From Sphingobacterium daejeonense (GTDB lineage Bacteria; Bacteroidota; Bacteroidia; Sphingobacteriales; Sphingobacteriaceae): a stretch of DNA of 64,000 nt. The notes under the pieces were generated by a model. It was not told the origin of the DNA. It worked only from the letters and a program-made list of their open reading frames with translations, and ran no database searches. Position 1 is the stretch's first letter; the number at the start of each line of letters is the position of its first letter. The DNA lies in contig NZ_LR590470.1 of the NCBI RefSeq assembly GCF_901472535.1, positions 2,108,001 through 2,172,000 of the forward strand, written 5' to 3'. Made by a program: the position numbers and the translations under genes. Shown piece by piece: positions 16,208 to 27,849 of the stretch.

Positions 16208-19200
16208 TACGATTTTTCTATTCGAAATAAAACGTTGGTTGAAGCAACCCGTGTTTTATGTGTATTGTGCCATTTATTTTGCACTGGCCTTTTTTACCGT
16301 CATTTCAAATCTTGGCGCTTTCGATGCTATTACAAGCACTACTTCAGATCCAGTTTATGTGAACTCTCCTATAAAAATTGCAGGGTTTCTGAATAGTTTT
16401 GCAACATTAATCTATTTTCTGCTTCCAACCATAATAGGTGCATCAGTATACAGAGATTACCTATATAATATGCATACCTTATTGTTCTCTTACCCTTTGA
16501 GTAAGTTTAACTACCTAACTGCAAAGTTTTTGAGCTCGTTGGTGGTCGTTACTTTTATAGCTTTTCTATGTGTCGTAGCATATTATCTTGCGCAATTCTA
16601 TCCGGGGATAAACAAAGAATTGTTGGGTCCAAATAATCCTAGAGCTTACTTGGAAGGTTTCTTTATTACGGTAGTTCCCAATTTTATTTTATTTGGAAGC
16701 ATCATATTTGCTTTAGTAACCTTCAGCAGGAATATTTATGTGGGATTTGTTTTTGTATTGGTGTTGTTCTTATTGCAATCCTTATTGGATGTAGTCACAC
16801 AAAATGTAGACAATAGATATCTAGTTGCTTTATTGGATCCATTTGGATTCCAGCCTTTAATGTACTATTCTCGATACTGGAGTGTAGAAGAGCAAAACAA
16901 TAATTTTGTTCCTATACAAGGGGTATTATTTTACAATAGATTGATCTGGCTTGCCGTAGCCTCTATATTTTTTGGAATAGTATATTACAAATTCAGTTTT
17001 TCTCAATTGGGTATATCCTTTAAAAAGTCTAAAGGAGGTGCTCGAATGATAAAGGATAATTTCGGCAGTATCCTAAAAATTGATTTGCCTAAAGTAAATT
17101 TCGACTATAGTTTTTTGTCAAACATAAAACTGAGCTGGCGACTTTCCAATATTGATTTCAAATTTCTGGTAAAAAATTGGACCTTCTATATATTGTTGCT
17201 GATTGCAGTTTTATTTGTCCTGATTGTGATTTCTGTATCCGGAGAAATGTTCGGTACAAACACCTATCCGGTGACATGGCAAGTATTGATTGCTATGGGG
17301 AGTATTTATGGGTTTTTCTTGAGTATCATGATTTTCCTATTCTCCGGAATGTTGGTCCATAAATCTAGACAGACCAATATGTTTTTGTTGATAGAATCCA
17401 CGGCAGTTCCAAATTGGGTGTTGTTGTTATCCAAAGTTATTGCATTGGTAAAATTAGTGTACTTAGTTATGCTAGTTTGCATGATCAATGGAATTGTCTA
17501 TCAGGTTTATAAAGGGTACTTTAATTTTGAAATCGGACATTATTCCTATGAGTTATTTGTCCTTTATCCAATCAAGTTTTTATATCTAATTCTGTTCGCA
17601 TTCTTTATTCAGAATCTATTTAAGAATTATTTTGTAGGATTCATTGTGTGTTTGATTTTTTATTTTGCATTACCATTTTTACCAAGAATTGGGGTCGAGC
17701 AAATGATTTTTATTCCAAACGCCGATCCGTCCTACAATTATTCAGACATGAATGGTTATGGCGATATCAGACATTTTATCTATTACCGTATTTATTGGAT
17801 TTTATTTGGGTTGGTCTTATTTGGATTGACATTGCTCTTGTGGAGAAGGGGGATTATCTCTAATCTAGGTGAAAAATTTAAATCCTTTTTCACTAGACTA
17901 AAGCCTGCTATCTATATACCTACTTTGTTAGCATTAGCTGGATTCATAGGGCTTGGTTATTCCATATATGTTGAGAAGAATGTAAATCAGCCTAACTATT
18001 CCAATAAAGAGTCTGAAATGCATCAAGTTGATTATGAGAAGAAGTACAAGAAGTATGACGGGAGACCTATTCCTAGGTTAATAGATTCAAAAGTTGCTAT
18101 CGACATTGATCCAAAAAATAGAAACTTTGTTGCTAATGCTAACTTTACCTACGTAAATAAGACTGGGGTGCCTATTGATACCATCTTTATGAATATGTCA
18201 CCAAATATCTTAATCGATGCTAAATTTCATCAAGGAGCGAAAAAGATACTTAAAGATTCCGTTCTTGCCATCGAGATATATCAGTTGAGTAAAGCATTGA
18301 ACCCTGGTGATACTCTCAAGATTGATTATCAAATTAAGAATAAGCCTAATAACTTTCTATTTGACCGTTCTGAAGTTTTGGCAAATGGAACTTTTATGAA
18401 CAATTTAATGTTCCCTGTCTTGAGTTATAATGAAACAGGGGAGTTGGCTGACAATAGGGTTAGGAAAAATATGGTCTTCCTGATAAGAGAAGAATGCCGG
18501 ATCCTCGGGATAGTTCAAAATTGGGCAATAATTATATATCTCAAGATGCAGATTGGATTGACTTTGAAGCTACCATTAGTACCAGTCCTGATCAGATTGC
18601 AATCGCTCCGGGATATTTGCAGAAAGAATGGGAAAAAGACGGAAAGCGATATTTCCATTACAAAATGGATGCACCGATTTTGAATTTTTATTCTTTTATG
18701 TCCGCTAAATATGAGGTCAAGAAAGAAAAATATAAGGGTAAGGATTTGGAAATCTATTATCATAAAGGACACGAATATAATTTGGATCGAATCATGGCAT
18801 CGATGAAGAAATCGTTGGATTATTTTGAATCCAATTATGGTCCTTATCAATTCCGTCAGATGCGAATCATCGAATTCCCTAAGACTATGGGTACCTTCGC
18901 TCAAGCATTTGCCAATACTGTTCCTTTTTCTGAGGGCATAGGATTTATTGCGAAAGTTGATGAAAATGACCCTAACGCCGTTGATTATCCCTATTCTGTA
19001 GTATCACATGAGTTTGCTCATCAATGGTGGGCCCATCAAGCTATTGGTGCATTTGCTCAAGGGTCAACAATGATGTCGGAATCATTGTCAGAATATAGCT
19101 CATTGAAAGTTCTTGAACATACCTATGGAAAAGGACAGATGAAAAGATTCTTAAAAGATGCATTGGATAATTACTTGTTAGGAAGATCAAATGAGATCAT

Positions 19201-19846
19201 TCGAGAAAACCCATTGATGTTCAATGAAAATCAAGGTTATATTCATTACAATAAAGGTTCTTTAGTAATGTATGCTTTGAGTGACTACCTTGGTGAGCAA
19301 AAGTTCAATGATTTCTTGAAAGCTTATTTGTCGAAGGTGAAATTTCAAAATCCACCATATACCACCTCGATTGAATTTGTTGATATGCTGAAGCCTGTAG
19401 TACCAGATTCTCTGCAATATTTGGTAACTGACCTTATAGAAACGGTAACTATTTATGACAATAAGGTCAAAGATGTAAAAGTCAATCCTCTTTCCAATGG
19501 CAAGTATGAAGTGGAGATGGATTATCAAGTTTCAAAATATAGAACAGATCCATTCGGAAAAAGGATGTATGAAGATGTGAAAGGTACTGCATTATCTGTG
19601 AAGGATGGCAAGAAAAATATACAGTCATTGCCATTAAAAGATTATGTGGAAGTTGCGGTTTATGGTAAACCAGTTAAGCAAGGAGAATTTGAGGTAGATA
19701 ATCCATTATATTTAAAAAAGATCAAAATTGATAAGATCAATAATAAATTTAAGATGGTGCTGGACAAAATGCCTTATGAAGTTGGAGTAGATCCCGACAA
19801 TAAACTTTTGGATACTGACTCCAATGATAATAGAAAGAAAATTTAA
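16200..19846 (+). CDS. ABC-2 permease fused to M1 family aminopeptidase (frameshifted)
   Basis: Large two-part membrane protein. The first ~590 residues contain two sets of about six membrane helices like two ABC-2 permease halves in tandem. The C-terminal ~600 residues form an M1 (gluzincin) peptidase with HEFAHQWW (zinc site about residues 937-941) and the third ligand Glu in the SESLSEYS segment about 20 residues later. The frame breaks in the A run 18465-18469; adding one A gives RKKYGLPDKRRMPDPRDSS and a 1215-residue protein. Fused ABC permease/M1 peptidases are known in Bacteroidota but their task is not. Co-translated with the ATPase; a peptide-handling exporter is an inference. Confidence 0.85.
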
Positions 19847-19870
19847 TAAAGATAAGACTGAAAATACAGA

Positions 19871-20316
19871 ATGATTATTGAGCAATTTAATTCAAAGGAT
19901 TACAGTGAAATTATGAAAGTTTGGGAATCTTCTGTTCTGGAAACACATCATTTTTTAAGGGATGAAGATTTTGAATACTTTAAGGAGGTAATTCCAAGAG
20001 ATTACTTGCCGAACTTGAATATTTACGTTCTTATTGAAAATGGATTGAAAGCATTTCTGGCCTATAATAATAATCAATTAGAGATGTTTTTTGTAGATGC
20101 TGAGTCTAGGGAAAAGGATTTGGACGCATATTAATTAAATATGCTATTGACCATCTAAACATAAAATATGTAGATGTGAATGAACAAAATGAACAGGCGA
20201 TAGGGTTTTATAAAAAATTCGGGTTTTCGCAATTTGGAATGTCATTGCGAGATAGTTCAGGCAGAGAATATCCTATATTACACTTATCTTTGCAGAAGGA
20301 TAAAAATATAGATTAA
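19871..20316 (+). CDS. GNAT family N-acetyltransferase (frameshifted)
   Basis: The first 80 residues read IIEQFNSKDYSEIMKVWESSVLETHHFL; the frame then stops early. Adding one G in the GGG run 20109-20111 gives SRGKGFGRILIKYAIDHLNIKYVDVNEQN, the acetyl-CoA-binding GxGxG-type loop and beta-bulge of the GNAT fold, and QAIGFYKKFGF, for a 148-residue protein ending directly before the next ATG. It resembles YjaB/PhnO-like small acetyltransferases; the substrate is unknown. The stop codon abuts the AAA ATPase gene, so both may be one operon. Confidence 0.8.
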
Positions 20317-21033
20317 ATGAATATTCAGGACCTTATTATCAAGGACAAAGACCAAGTTTTACTTCAAGACGTGTTTTTAAGTGATGAAAACCGAGAACAA
20401 ATCGATCAGTTAATTAAAGAACACAAATATCTTGAGGATTTAAAGAGTTATGGTCTACCGGTAAGTAATAAGGTCCTGTTATATGGCCATTCCGGTTGTG
20501 GCAAAACAACAACGGCAAAGGCAATTGCAAATAGTCTGGGAAAACCATTGATCATTTTAAATCTCAGCAATGTAATTAACTCTAGGATAGGTGAGACTTC
20601 GCAAAATGTGAAGCAGGTCTTTGACCGAGCAGCACGAGACAAAGGAGTTTTATTCTTGGATGAGTTTGACCAATTGGGAAAAGCACGTGGCGATGACGAC
20701 AATGATGTTGGTGAGATGAGAAGACTGGTGAATTCGATCATTCAGCAAATAGATTACTTGCCGGATGAAGTTCTGCTCATCTGTGCGACAAATCACATTG
20801 ATATTATAGATTCTGCCTTGATTAGAAGGTTTCAATTTCGAATTCAGTATGAGATGCCTTCAGATGAAGCCTTGAACCAATACTATGATTCTTTACTGGC
20901 TAGATTTCCTGAAGAACTTCATCCTAAATCCAGGCGATATGGAATATCTTATGCAGAGGCAAAGGATAGCTTATTCGCTGTTGTCAAATCCAATCTGATC
21001 AAAAAGTTGGATATGAAAGGCAGATTTTTGTAA
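20317..21033 (+). CDS. AAA family ATPase
   Basis: A 238-residue AAA ATPase. Walker A GHSGCGKTT (Lys63), Walker B FLDEFDQLG (Asp115-Glu116), sensor 1 LLICATNHIDIID and arginine-finger region DSALIRRFQF are all present. The N-terminal ~45 residues (EQIDQLIKEHKYLEDLKSYGLP) look like a short linker typical of stand-alone bacterial AAA proteins that act with a neighbouring protease or effector; no such partner is adjacent. It starts right behind the acetyltransferase stop codon (TAAATG). Role unknown. Confidence 0.85.
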   Translation: MNIQDLIIKDKDQVLLQDVFLSDENREQIDQLIKEHKYLEDLKSYGLPVSNKVLLYGHSGCGKTTTAKAIANSLGKPLIILNLSNVINSRIGETSQNVKQVFDRAARDKGVLFLDEFDQLGKARGDDDNDVGEMRRLVNSIIQQIDYLPDEVLLICATNHIDIIDSALIRRFQFRIQYEMPSDEALNQYYDSLLARFPEELHPKSRRYGISYAEAKDSLFAVVKSNLIKKLDMKGRFL

Positions 21034-21038
21034 GATCT

Positions 21039-22365
21039 TTATGTTAATTGAGCTTCTTTTTTGTCCTTTCTGAAAATGATAAATAAAAAGGCTACCAATC
21101 CCATCAACACTGGATAATATAGATATTGCATAATATCGATCGGCGAAAGGAGACTCTTACCTTCTTCAGAAAGCACCACGTTCGCTGCTGCCAATGCAGC
21201 TAAAATTTGTGCACCATAAGGTACTAATCCCTGGATGAAACAAGAAATCGTGTCCAAAATACTGGCAACCCGACCACCATTTAGCCCATTCTCATCTGAA
21301 ATATCTTTTGCAATAGGACCTACAATGACAATGGTAATGGTATTATTTGCAATCGCTAAATTCACTAAACTTACCAAAAATGCAATGCTCAATTCAGCTC
21401 TTTTCTTCGAATTGATTTTTTTGGTTACCACATGAAGTAAATAATCTATTCCACCGTTCATTCTAATAATTCCGACAACGCCACCGATAATCAAACAGAG
21501 AATACTCAACTCAAACATTCCAGCAAAACCATCATTGATCGATTTTAGGATAGAAAGAAAATCAATGGATCCTGTGGATATTCCGATAATTGCAGCACTC
21601 AGAATTCCTACACCTAAAGTCCAAATTACGCTCAAACCTGATAAAGCCAATATAAAGACTATGATATAAGGTAATATTTTAATCAATTCGTAATCGCCAA
21701 TTTGCATATCATGTGCATTATTCAGCATGTTAAATCCTTGGAGTCCATAGATTATCATTACAATAATGGCAACAGGAAGTACTAATTTAAAGTTGACTCT
21801 GAATTTTTCTTTCATTGCAACATTCTGAGTTCTGGTAGCTGCAATTGTAGTGTCAGAGATGAAAGATAAATTATCACCAAACATTGATCCACCAATGACG
21901 GATGCCAATGCAATAGGCATAATCCCGGCTATGTTCTCTTCGAGTCCCACAGCAATAGGAGCGAGGGCGACGATAGTTCCTACTGACGTACCCAATGAAG
22001 TAGAAATAAAACAAGAAACCAAGAATAGTCCTGCTATGACAAATTGTGGAGGAATGTAGGTGAGGGCAAAATTGATCGTGGAGGATATTGCACCGATATT
22101 TTTTGACAACTCCCCAAACGCACCTGCCAATAAGAAAATCAAGATCATGATCAGGATGTTCTCATCCCCAGAGCCTTTTGCAAAACTTGCTAATTTCTCG
22201 TTGAAATTCTTTTTAGGAAACTGGAAGAAAGCAACAAATAGAGCTATTACAAATACAACTAAAACAGGGAGTGCATAAAAATCTCCTAAAAATATATGAT
22301 CCTGCGAAGTAAATAACTACAAAGAGGATTAATGGTAATAAGGCCCAAAAACTGCCTTTATTCAT
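21039..22365 (-). CDS. NhaC family Na+/H+ antiporter (frameshifted near its start)
   Basis: Integral membrane antiporter with about ten helices. NhaC-type segments are visible: STSLGTSVGTIVALAPIAVG, SVIGGSMFGDNLSFISDTTIAA, ANNTITIVIVGPIAKDIS and FIQGLVPYGAQILAA. The clean open frame starts only at 22148, but on the minus strand an ATG at 22365 opens MNKGSFWALLPLILFVV and, after removal of one base in the AAA at 22311-22313, continues as SQDHIFLGDFYALPVLVV to DENILIMILIF. The repaired protein has 441 residues, the family norm. It would exchange sodium for protons. Convergent with the AAA ATPase gene, 5 bp apart. Confidence 0.85.
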
Positions 22366-22569
22366 AAGATTAGATTAAATTAAAAATTTTTCAAAAGTAG
22401 CATATTATTCACAAAATCAACAGAATCAGGGAGATTTGAGTTTTTGAATGAGATTATTAATCGTGCTAAAGCCTTTTAAAAACTCATTTTCAATGTCTTA
22501 ATGTTTTGGTAATTAGAAATATTATGTAACTTTAGTAACTATCACCAAGATAAACATAAAACAATCGAA

Positions 22570-22660
22570 ATGAAAAGAACCCCATTGACAACTTTAATTC
22601 TGTTGTTACTAGTGGCATTCCGTTTTAGTATTTGCTACTACCTGCTTCGGGATTCATTAA
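22570..22660 (+). CDS. Possible small hydrophobic protein (29 residues, needs one indel repair)
   Basis: An ATG at 22570 opens MKRTPLTTLILLLLVAF. As read it continues 37 codons into a terminator; removing one C near 22620 gives VLVFATTCFGIH with a TAA at 22658-22660 exactly before the terminator hairpin. The position of stop and terminator favours a real small gene with one membrane segment, but there is no family evidence. In the 376-bp gap between the NhaC-type and AGCS-type genes nothing else is seen. Confidence 0.3.
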
Positions 22661-22703
22661 AAAAAGCGAGGTTTGATTTTTAAAATCAAACCTCGCTTTT
22701 TTT
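22659..22703. terminator. Bidirectional intrinsic terminator
   Basis: GCGAGGTTTGATTTT (22666-22680) and its reverse complement (22682-22696), with A7 before and T7 after. It can end the minus-strand AGCS gene and any plus-strand transcript of the small ORF. Confidence 0.9.
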
Positions 22704-22742
22704 ATTCTGGTTTGTTTTCCCAGTAATCTGCGTTTTTAATTC

Positions 22743-24152
22743 CTATTGCTTTTGGATCAAATCTAGAACTTCCATACCTTGTTTTCTTTTGGTTTTGTAA
22801 TCTTTCCATACTTTCATGGCTGTTTTACTAAGCAAAAGGATAGCAATTATATTGGTCCATGCCATCAGACCCACACCAATATCACCAATTGCCCATGCGG
22901 TATCAGCTGTTCTAACTGTTCCAAAATATACTGTCGAAAGGAATACAATCTTAAAAATCCAACCGACTATTTTTCTTGTTTTTTCATTTTTAACGAGGTA
23001 TGCAATATTGGTATCTGCATAATAGAAGTAAGCCATAATGGTTGTAAACGCGAAGAAGAATAGTGCGATAGCAACAAATCCATTTCCAAAACCAGGGAAG
23101 TGATGTGATACTGCAGCTTGGGTAAATCCATTATAATCAACTCCAGGTAAGTTTTCAACTAATAATGTAGTCGGTTGCCCTGCTTCATTGACTTCTGTTA
23201 CATTGTACATCCCTGTAAATAATATCATTAGAGCTGTTGCAGTACATACAAATAAGGTATCTACATATACTGAGAAGGCTTGTACAAGACCTTGCTGTGC
23301 TGGATGTGATACTTCAGCAGCAGCCGCGGCATGTGGTGCTGTACCTTGTCCCGCTTCATTGGAATAAATCCCACGTTTCACTCCCCAAGCTATGGCCATA
23401 CCGATAATACCTCCAAAAGTAGCATCTAAACTAAATGCACTGCTAAAGATTAAACTAAATACCTCAGGAATTTGATGGTAATTCATGGCTATTATTACCA
23501 AAGTCATAATTATATAACCTCCAGCCATAAATGGAACAACGAATTCTGCAACTGTACCAAGTCGTTTTACTCCGCCAAAAATTATTAAGATTAGTAAAAC
23601 AACAATTCCAATCCCTGTATAATTAGTCGGTATAGCGTATGCATTGAAAGCTGAAGAAGCAATTGCGTTACTTTGTACTCCTGGTAATAGTAATCCAGCA
23701 CTGATGATTGTTAAAATCGCAAAGATGGCAGCATACCATTTTACTCCTAGTCCCTTTTCTATGTAGAATGCTGGTCCACCTCTAAATTCATTACCTTCTT
23801 TCTGCTTGTACAATTGTCCTAATGTTGCTTCAACAAATGCCGATGCAGATCCTAAAAAAGCAATAATCCACATCCAGAAAATTGCCCCTGGTCCACCGTA
23901 AAATATAGCAGTTGCCACACCGATGATATTTCCAGTGCCAACACGACCAGAAATTGCCAAAGCAAATGCCTGAAAAGAGGAAATACCTTCGTCTGACTTT
24001 TTCTTTGCAAAAAGCAAACGCAACATGTCTTTTAAATATGCTATTTGAAGAAATCCTGTACGAAAAGAAAAGTAGAGTCCTGTGCATAAGCACAAATAAA
24101 TGAAGACTTCGCTCCACACTAGATTGGAGATCGAGGAAATGATATTATCCAT
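22743..24152 (-). CDS. Alanine/glycine:cation (Na+) symporter, AGCS family
   Basis: A 469-residue inner-membrane carrier with about ten to eleven helices. Diagnostic segments: GRVGTGNIIGVATAIFYGGPGAIFWMW, GVKRGIYSNEAGQGTAPHAAAAAEVSHPAQQGLVQAFSV style signature (read here in parts: SNEAGQGTAPHAAAAAE, HPAQQGLVQAFSVYVDT), and the C-terminal GDIGVGLMAWTN. It imports alanine or glycine with sodium. It is a single gene with a terminator 40 bp behind its stop. The NhaC-type antiporter next door also handles sodium, so the two may share ion-homeostasis logic, but no common promoter is visible. Confidence 0.9.
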   Translation of the reverse strand: MDNIISSISNLVWSEVFIYLCLCTGLYFSFRTGFLQIAYLKDMLRLLFAKKKSDEGISSFQAFALAISGRVGTGNIIGVATAIFYGGPGAIFWMWIIAFLGSASAFVEATLGQLYKQKEGNEFRGGPAFYIEKGLGVKWYAAIFAILTIISAGLLLPGVQSNAIASSAFNAYAIPTNYTGIGIVVLLILIIFGGVKRLGTVAEFVVPFMAGGYIIMTLVIIAMNYHQIPEVFSLIFSSAFSLDATFGGIIGMAIAWGVKRGIYSNEAGQGTAPHAAAAAEVSHPAQQGLVQAFSVYVDTLFVCTATALMILFTGMYNVTEVNEAGQPTTLLVENLPGVDYNGFTQAAVSHHFPGFGNGFVAIALFFFAFTTIMAYFYYADTNIAYLVKNEKTRKIVGWIFKIVFLSTVYFGTVRTADTAWAIGDIGVGLMAWTNIIAILLLSKTAMKVWKDYKTKRKQGMEVLDLIQKQ

Positions 24153-24357
24153 TAATTTGGTTTAAATAGTTATTAGCCATTAAATATTTTGTAAAGAAAA
24201 GATTTTTTTTAGAAAAATTCACAAAATAAATTGATGATTACTTTGAAGCAATAGAAGAGATGTAAATGGAATTGGATGCTTTATTAAATTTAAAAATTTT
24301 AAAAATCCTTGGAATTACCGATTGCAAGCACCTAATTTGTTATATAATTCACACAAT

Positions 24358-25312
24358 ATGAAAAGGGCCAATCTATTATTCACTTCATTGCTATTTATTT
24401 TTGTGACTTCCTGCAGCTCTGTCAAGAATATTGAAATTCGAGATTTATTGCACCATAGCAATTGCAACCAACAGAATGTGTATGAATACACTCAAGATAG
24501 TCTTCCTATACCATTGCATGAGCGTGATATCTCACCAATAGTTGCTCAAAAGTTGAGTTTTTAATAATCTTAATTTGGCCAATGCCATCGGGATATTAGG
24601 TTCTGTTACACGATTTGTAGAACTGAGGCAAAACCCAAAACCAATGGATGATTTAGCTTATCGGTTGGAATTGCTGGAACTCAAGCAGGCGATTGACCAA
24701 AAGATCAACAGTTCTTCTTTAGAGATTTCAGCCATATCATCGGAAATGGATTGTGAAGAGGAGAGGACCAGTCAGGTAGCGAATTACCTTGTGGGAAAAA
24801 TAAGAGAAAAGGAATCGAAATTGACCATTGGAGCTATTGTTGTCGGTGCATTGGGTGCGATTTTAACGGAAGGTGTTATTAAAGAAGAACGCGCAAGCCA
24901 TATTGTTGGTATTTCCACCGGTGTTGCAGAAGCTACTTTTGGTGTGATGATGTTATTGAATGATGAAACCACTGAGTTTTTTCATAAACGAAATGCATTG
25001 AAGGATGTTTGGTTTGGTGCGCCGACCTCCAAAAATTTTCCTGCCGCAGTTTGGTATTATCTAAATTATTCGAACCCTGAAAATGGAATCAAAACTTCAT
25101 TGAGGGAACAGATTATCGAAAAATGGAGAAGCTTTGGCCAGGTTAAAAAATCGTCTGAAGAGGAAATCTCGGATATCTACTTTGGTGAAGGAGGAAAATA
25201 TACCAGTGACCAATTAGAGAATCGAGCTGATATGTATGATCAGTTAGAATCCAATATCAATTTGATGAAACAGGATCTAAAGGCTTTGTCTTCTGAGATC
25301 GAGAAATTATAA
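24358..25312 (+). CDS. Lipoprotein of unknown function (frameshifted)
   Basis: ATG 24358 opens a lipoprotein signal (FIFVTSC, Cys about residue 20). The frame stops at 24562; removing one T from the run 24558-24562 joins QKLSF to NNLNLANAIGILGSV and yields 317 residues. The body has a helical coiled-coil part, a Gly/Ala-rich hydrophobic stretch (LTIGAIVVGALGAIL) with a second one (GISTGVAEATFGVMMLL), and a helical C-terminus. No known domain is recognised. The double hydrophobic segment could enter a membrane. The next gene is convergent, with a terminator in between. Confidence 0.65.
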
Positions 25313-25330
25313 GCTAGCTTGCAAAAAAAA

Positions 25331-25354
25331 GCCATTACAGAAGTCCGTAATGGC
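25331..25354 (-). terminator. Terminator of the PEGA lipoprotein gene
   Basis: GCCATTAC and GTAATGGC arms around an 8-nt loop; eight A on the plus strand at 25323-25330 give the T-run on the minus strand. Confidence 0.8.
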
Positions 25355-25366
25355 TAATTTATTATA

Positions 25367-25747
25367 TTATAGTTGTTGGTCTTCGGGTTTGAGGTTTATT
25401 TCGTAGAAAATTGGGTCGTATTTCATCATTGCACCCGTAGCAGCATCGATAATAAATCCTGGCAAGAACAATAAGTTGACGACGGTTACAGGATTGAATG
25501 TTGTGGCAGGTGTGAATGTATGGCTTTTAAAACCTTCTTTTGTTAAGGTGATTATTTGTCCAGAAAATCCTTTTTTTAATTCGATGTTAGCTGGAGTAGT
25601 CCCTTGTTCAACACCATTGACTTCGATTAATGCTCCACTGGGATTTGATTTGATGAGGACACTTTGTTTAGATCCTGTAAAAACAGTTGCGCACGACGTA
25701 GTTAATAATAAAATAGAAGCTAGTGCAATTGAGATTTTTGTTTTCAT
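25367..25747 (-). CDS. PEGA domain lipoprotein
   Basis: A 126-residue lipoprotein (lipobox LTTSC, residue about 19). Residues 28-65 carry a PEGA-like repeat (SVLIKSNPSGALIEVNGVEQ, then GTTPANIELKKGFSG), a small beta fold found in surface and envelope proteins. The C-terminal part has a hydrophobic segment (VTVVNLLFLPGFIIDAATGA). It looks like one of the short PEGA/YceK-like envelope proteins of unknown role. Single gene with its own terminator. Confidence 0.8.
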   Translation of the reverse strand: MKTKISIALASILLLTTSCATVFTGSKQSVLIKSNPSGALIEVNGVEQGTTPANIELKKGFSGQIITLTKEGFKSHTFTPATTFNPVTVVNLLFLPGFIIDAATGAMMKYDPIFYEINLKPEDQQL

Positions 25748-25966
25748 GTAAAAATAATTGATTTCGTTAATTTAATTGTACGACAGTTAAAATTAGGGAA
25801 GGTTTAAACGATTGATATACTATTTTTGAAGATATTTAACCCAGTGTTACATATTAGTAATTCAACAACATGAATTAGAGATTGTTGGACTTTTAGGAGT
25901 GGGTTTTAAAAAATAAATAACTTTCAATATTGGCTTATTTGTAACCTTCAAAAACTGAATAAATAA

Positions 25967-27607
<1,641 letters not shown>

Positions 27608-27631
27608 CAACAATACAATCTTATTAAAAAA

Positions 27632-27658
27632 GGGAAATGAAGTCATTTCCCTTTTTTT
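27632..27658 (+). terminator. Terminator of the ABC-F gene
   Basis: GGGAAATGA and TCATTTCCC arms with a 2-nt loop, followed by seven T and preceded by six A. Confidence 0.9.
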
Positions 27659-27849
27659 ATTATTATTCTTTTAGAATATTTCAGACGGCTATATTAACCC
27701 ATATCGATAGCGGTTTTAAAACGTATCAAAAATATTATAGGTATAAATACTGATTTCAGGATTGTTTTCCTATATTTAAGACTGCTAAATAGAATAAGCA
27801 GAGTAGATAAAGAGAATTTAAACCGTATTAAATCACATCACAAAAGTTT

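Noticed and set aside
18494..19846. Separate M1 aminopeptidase gene
   Set aside because: The start lies inside the permease gene and one added A joins both into the known fused form.
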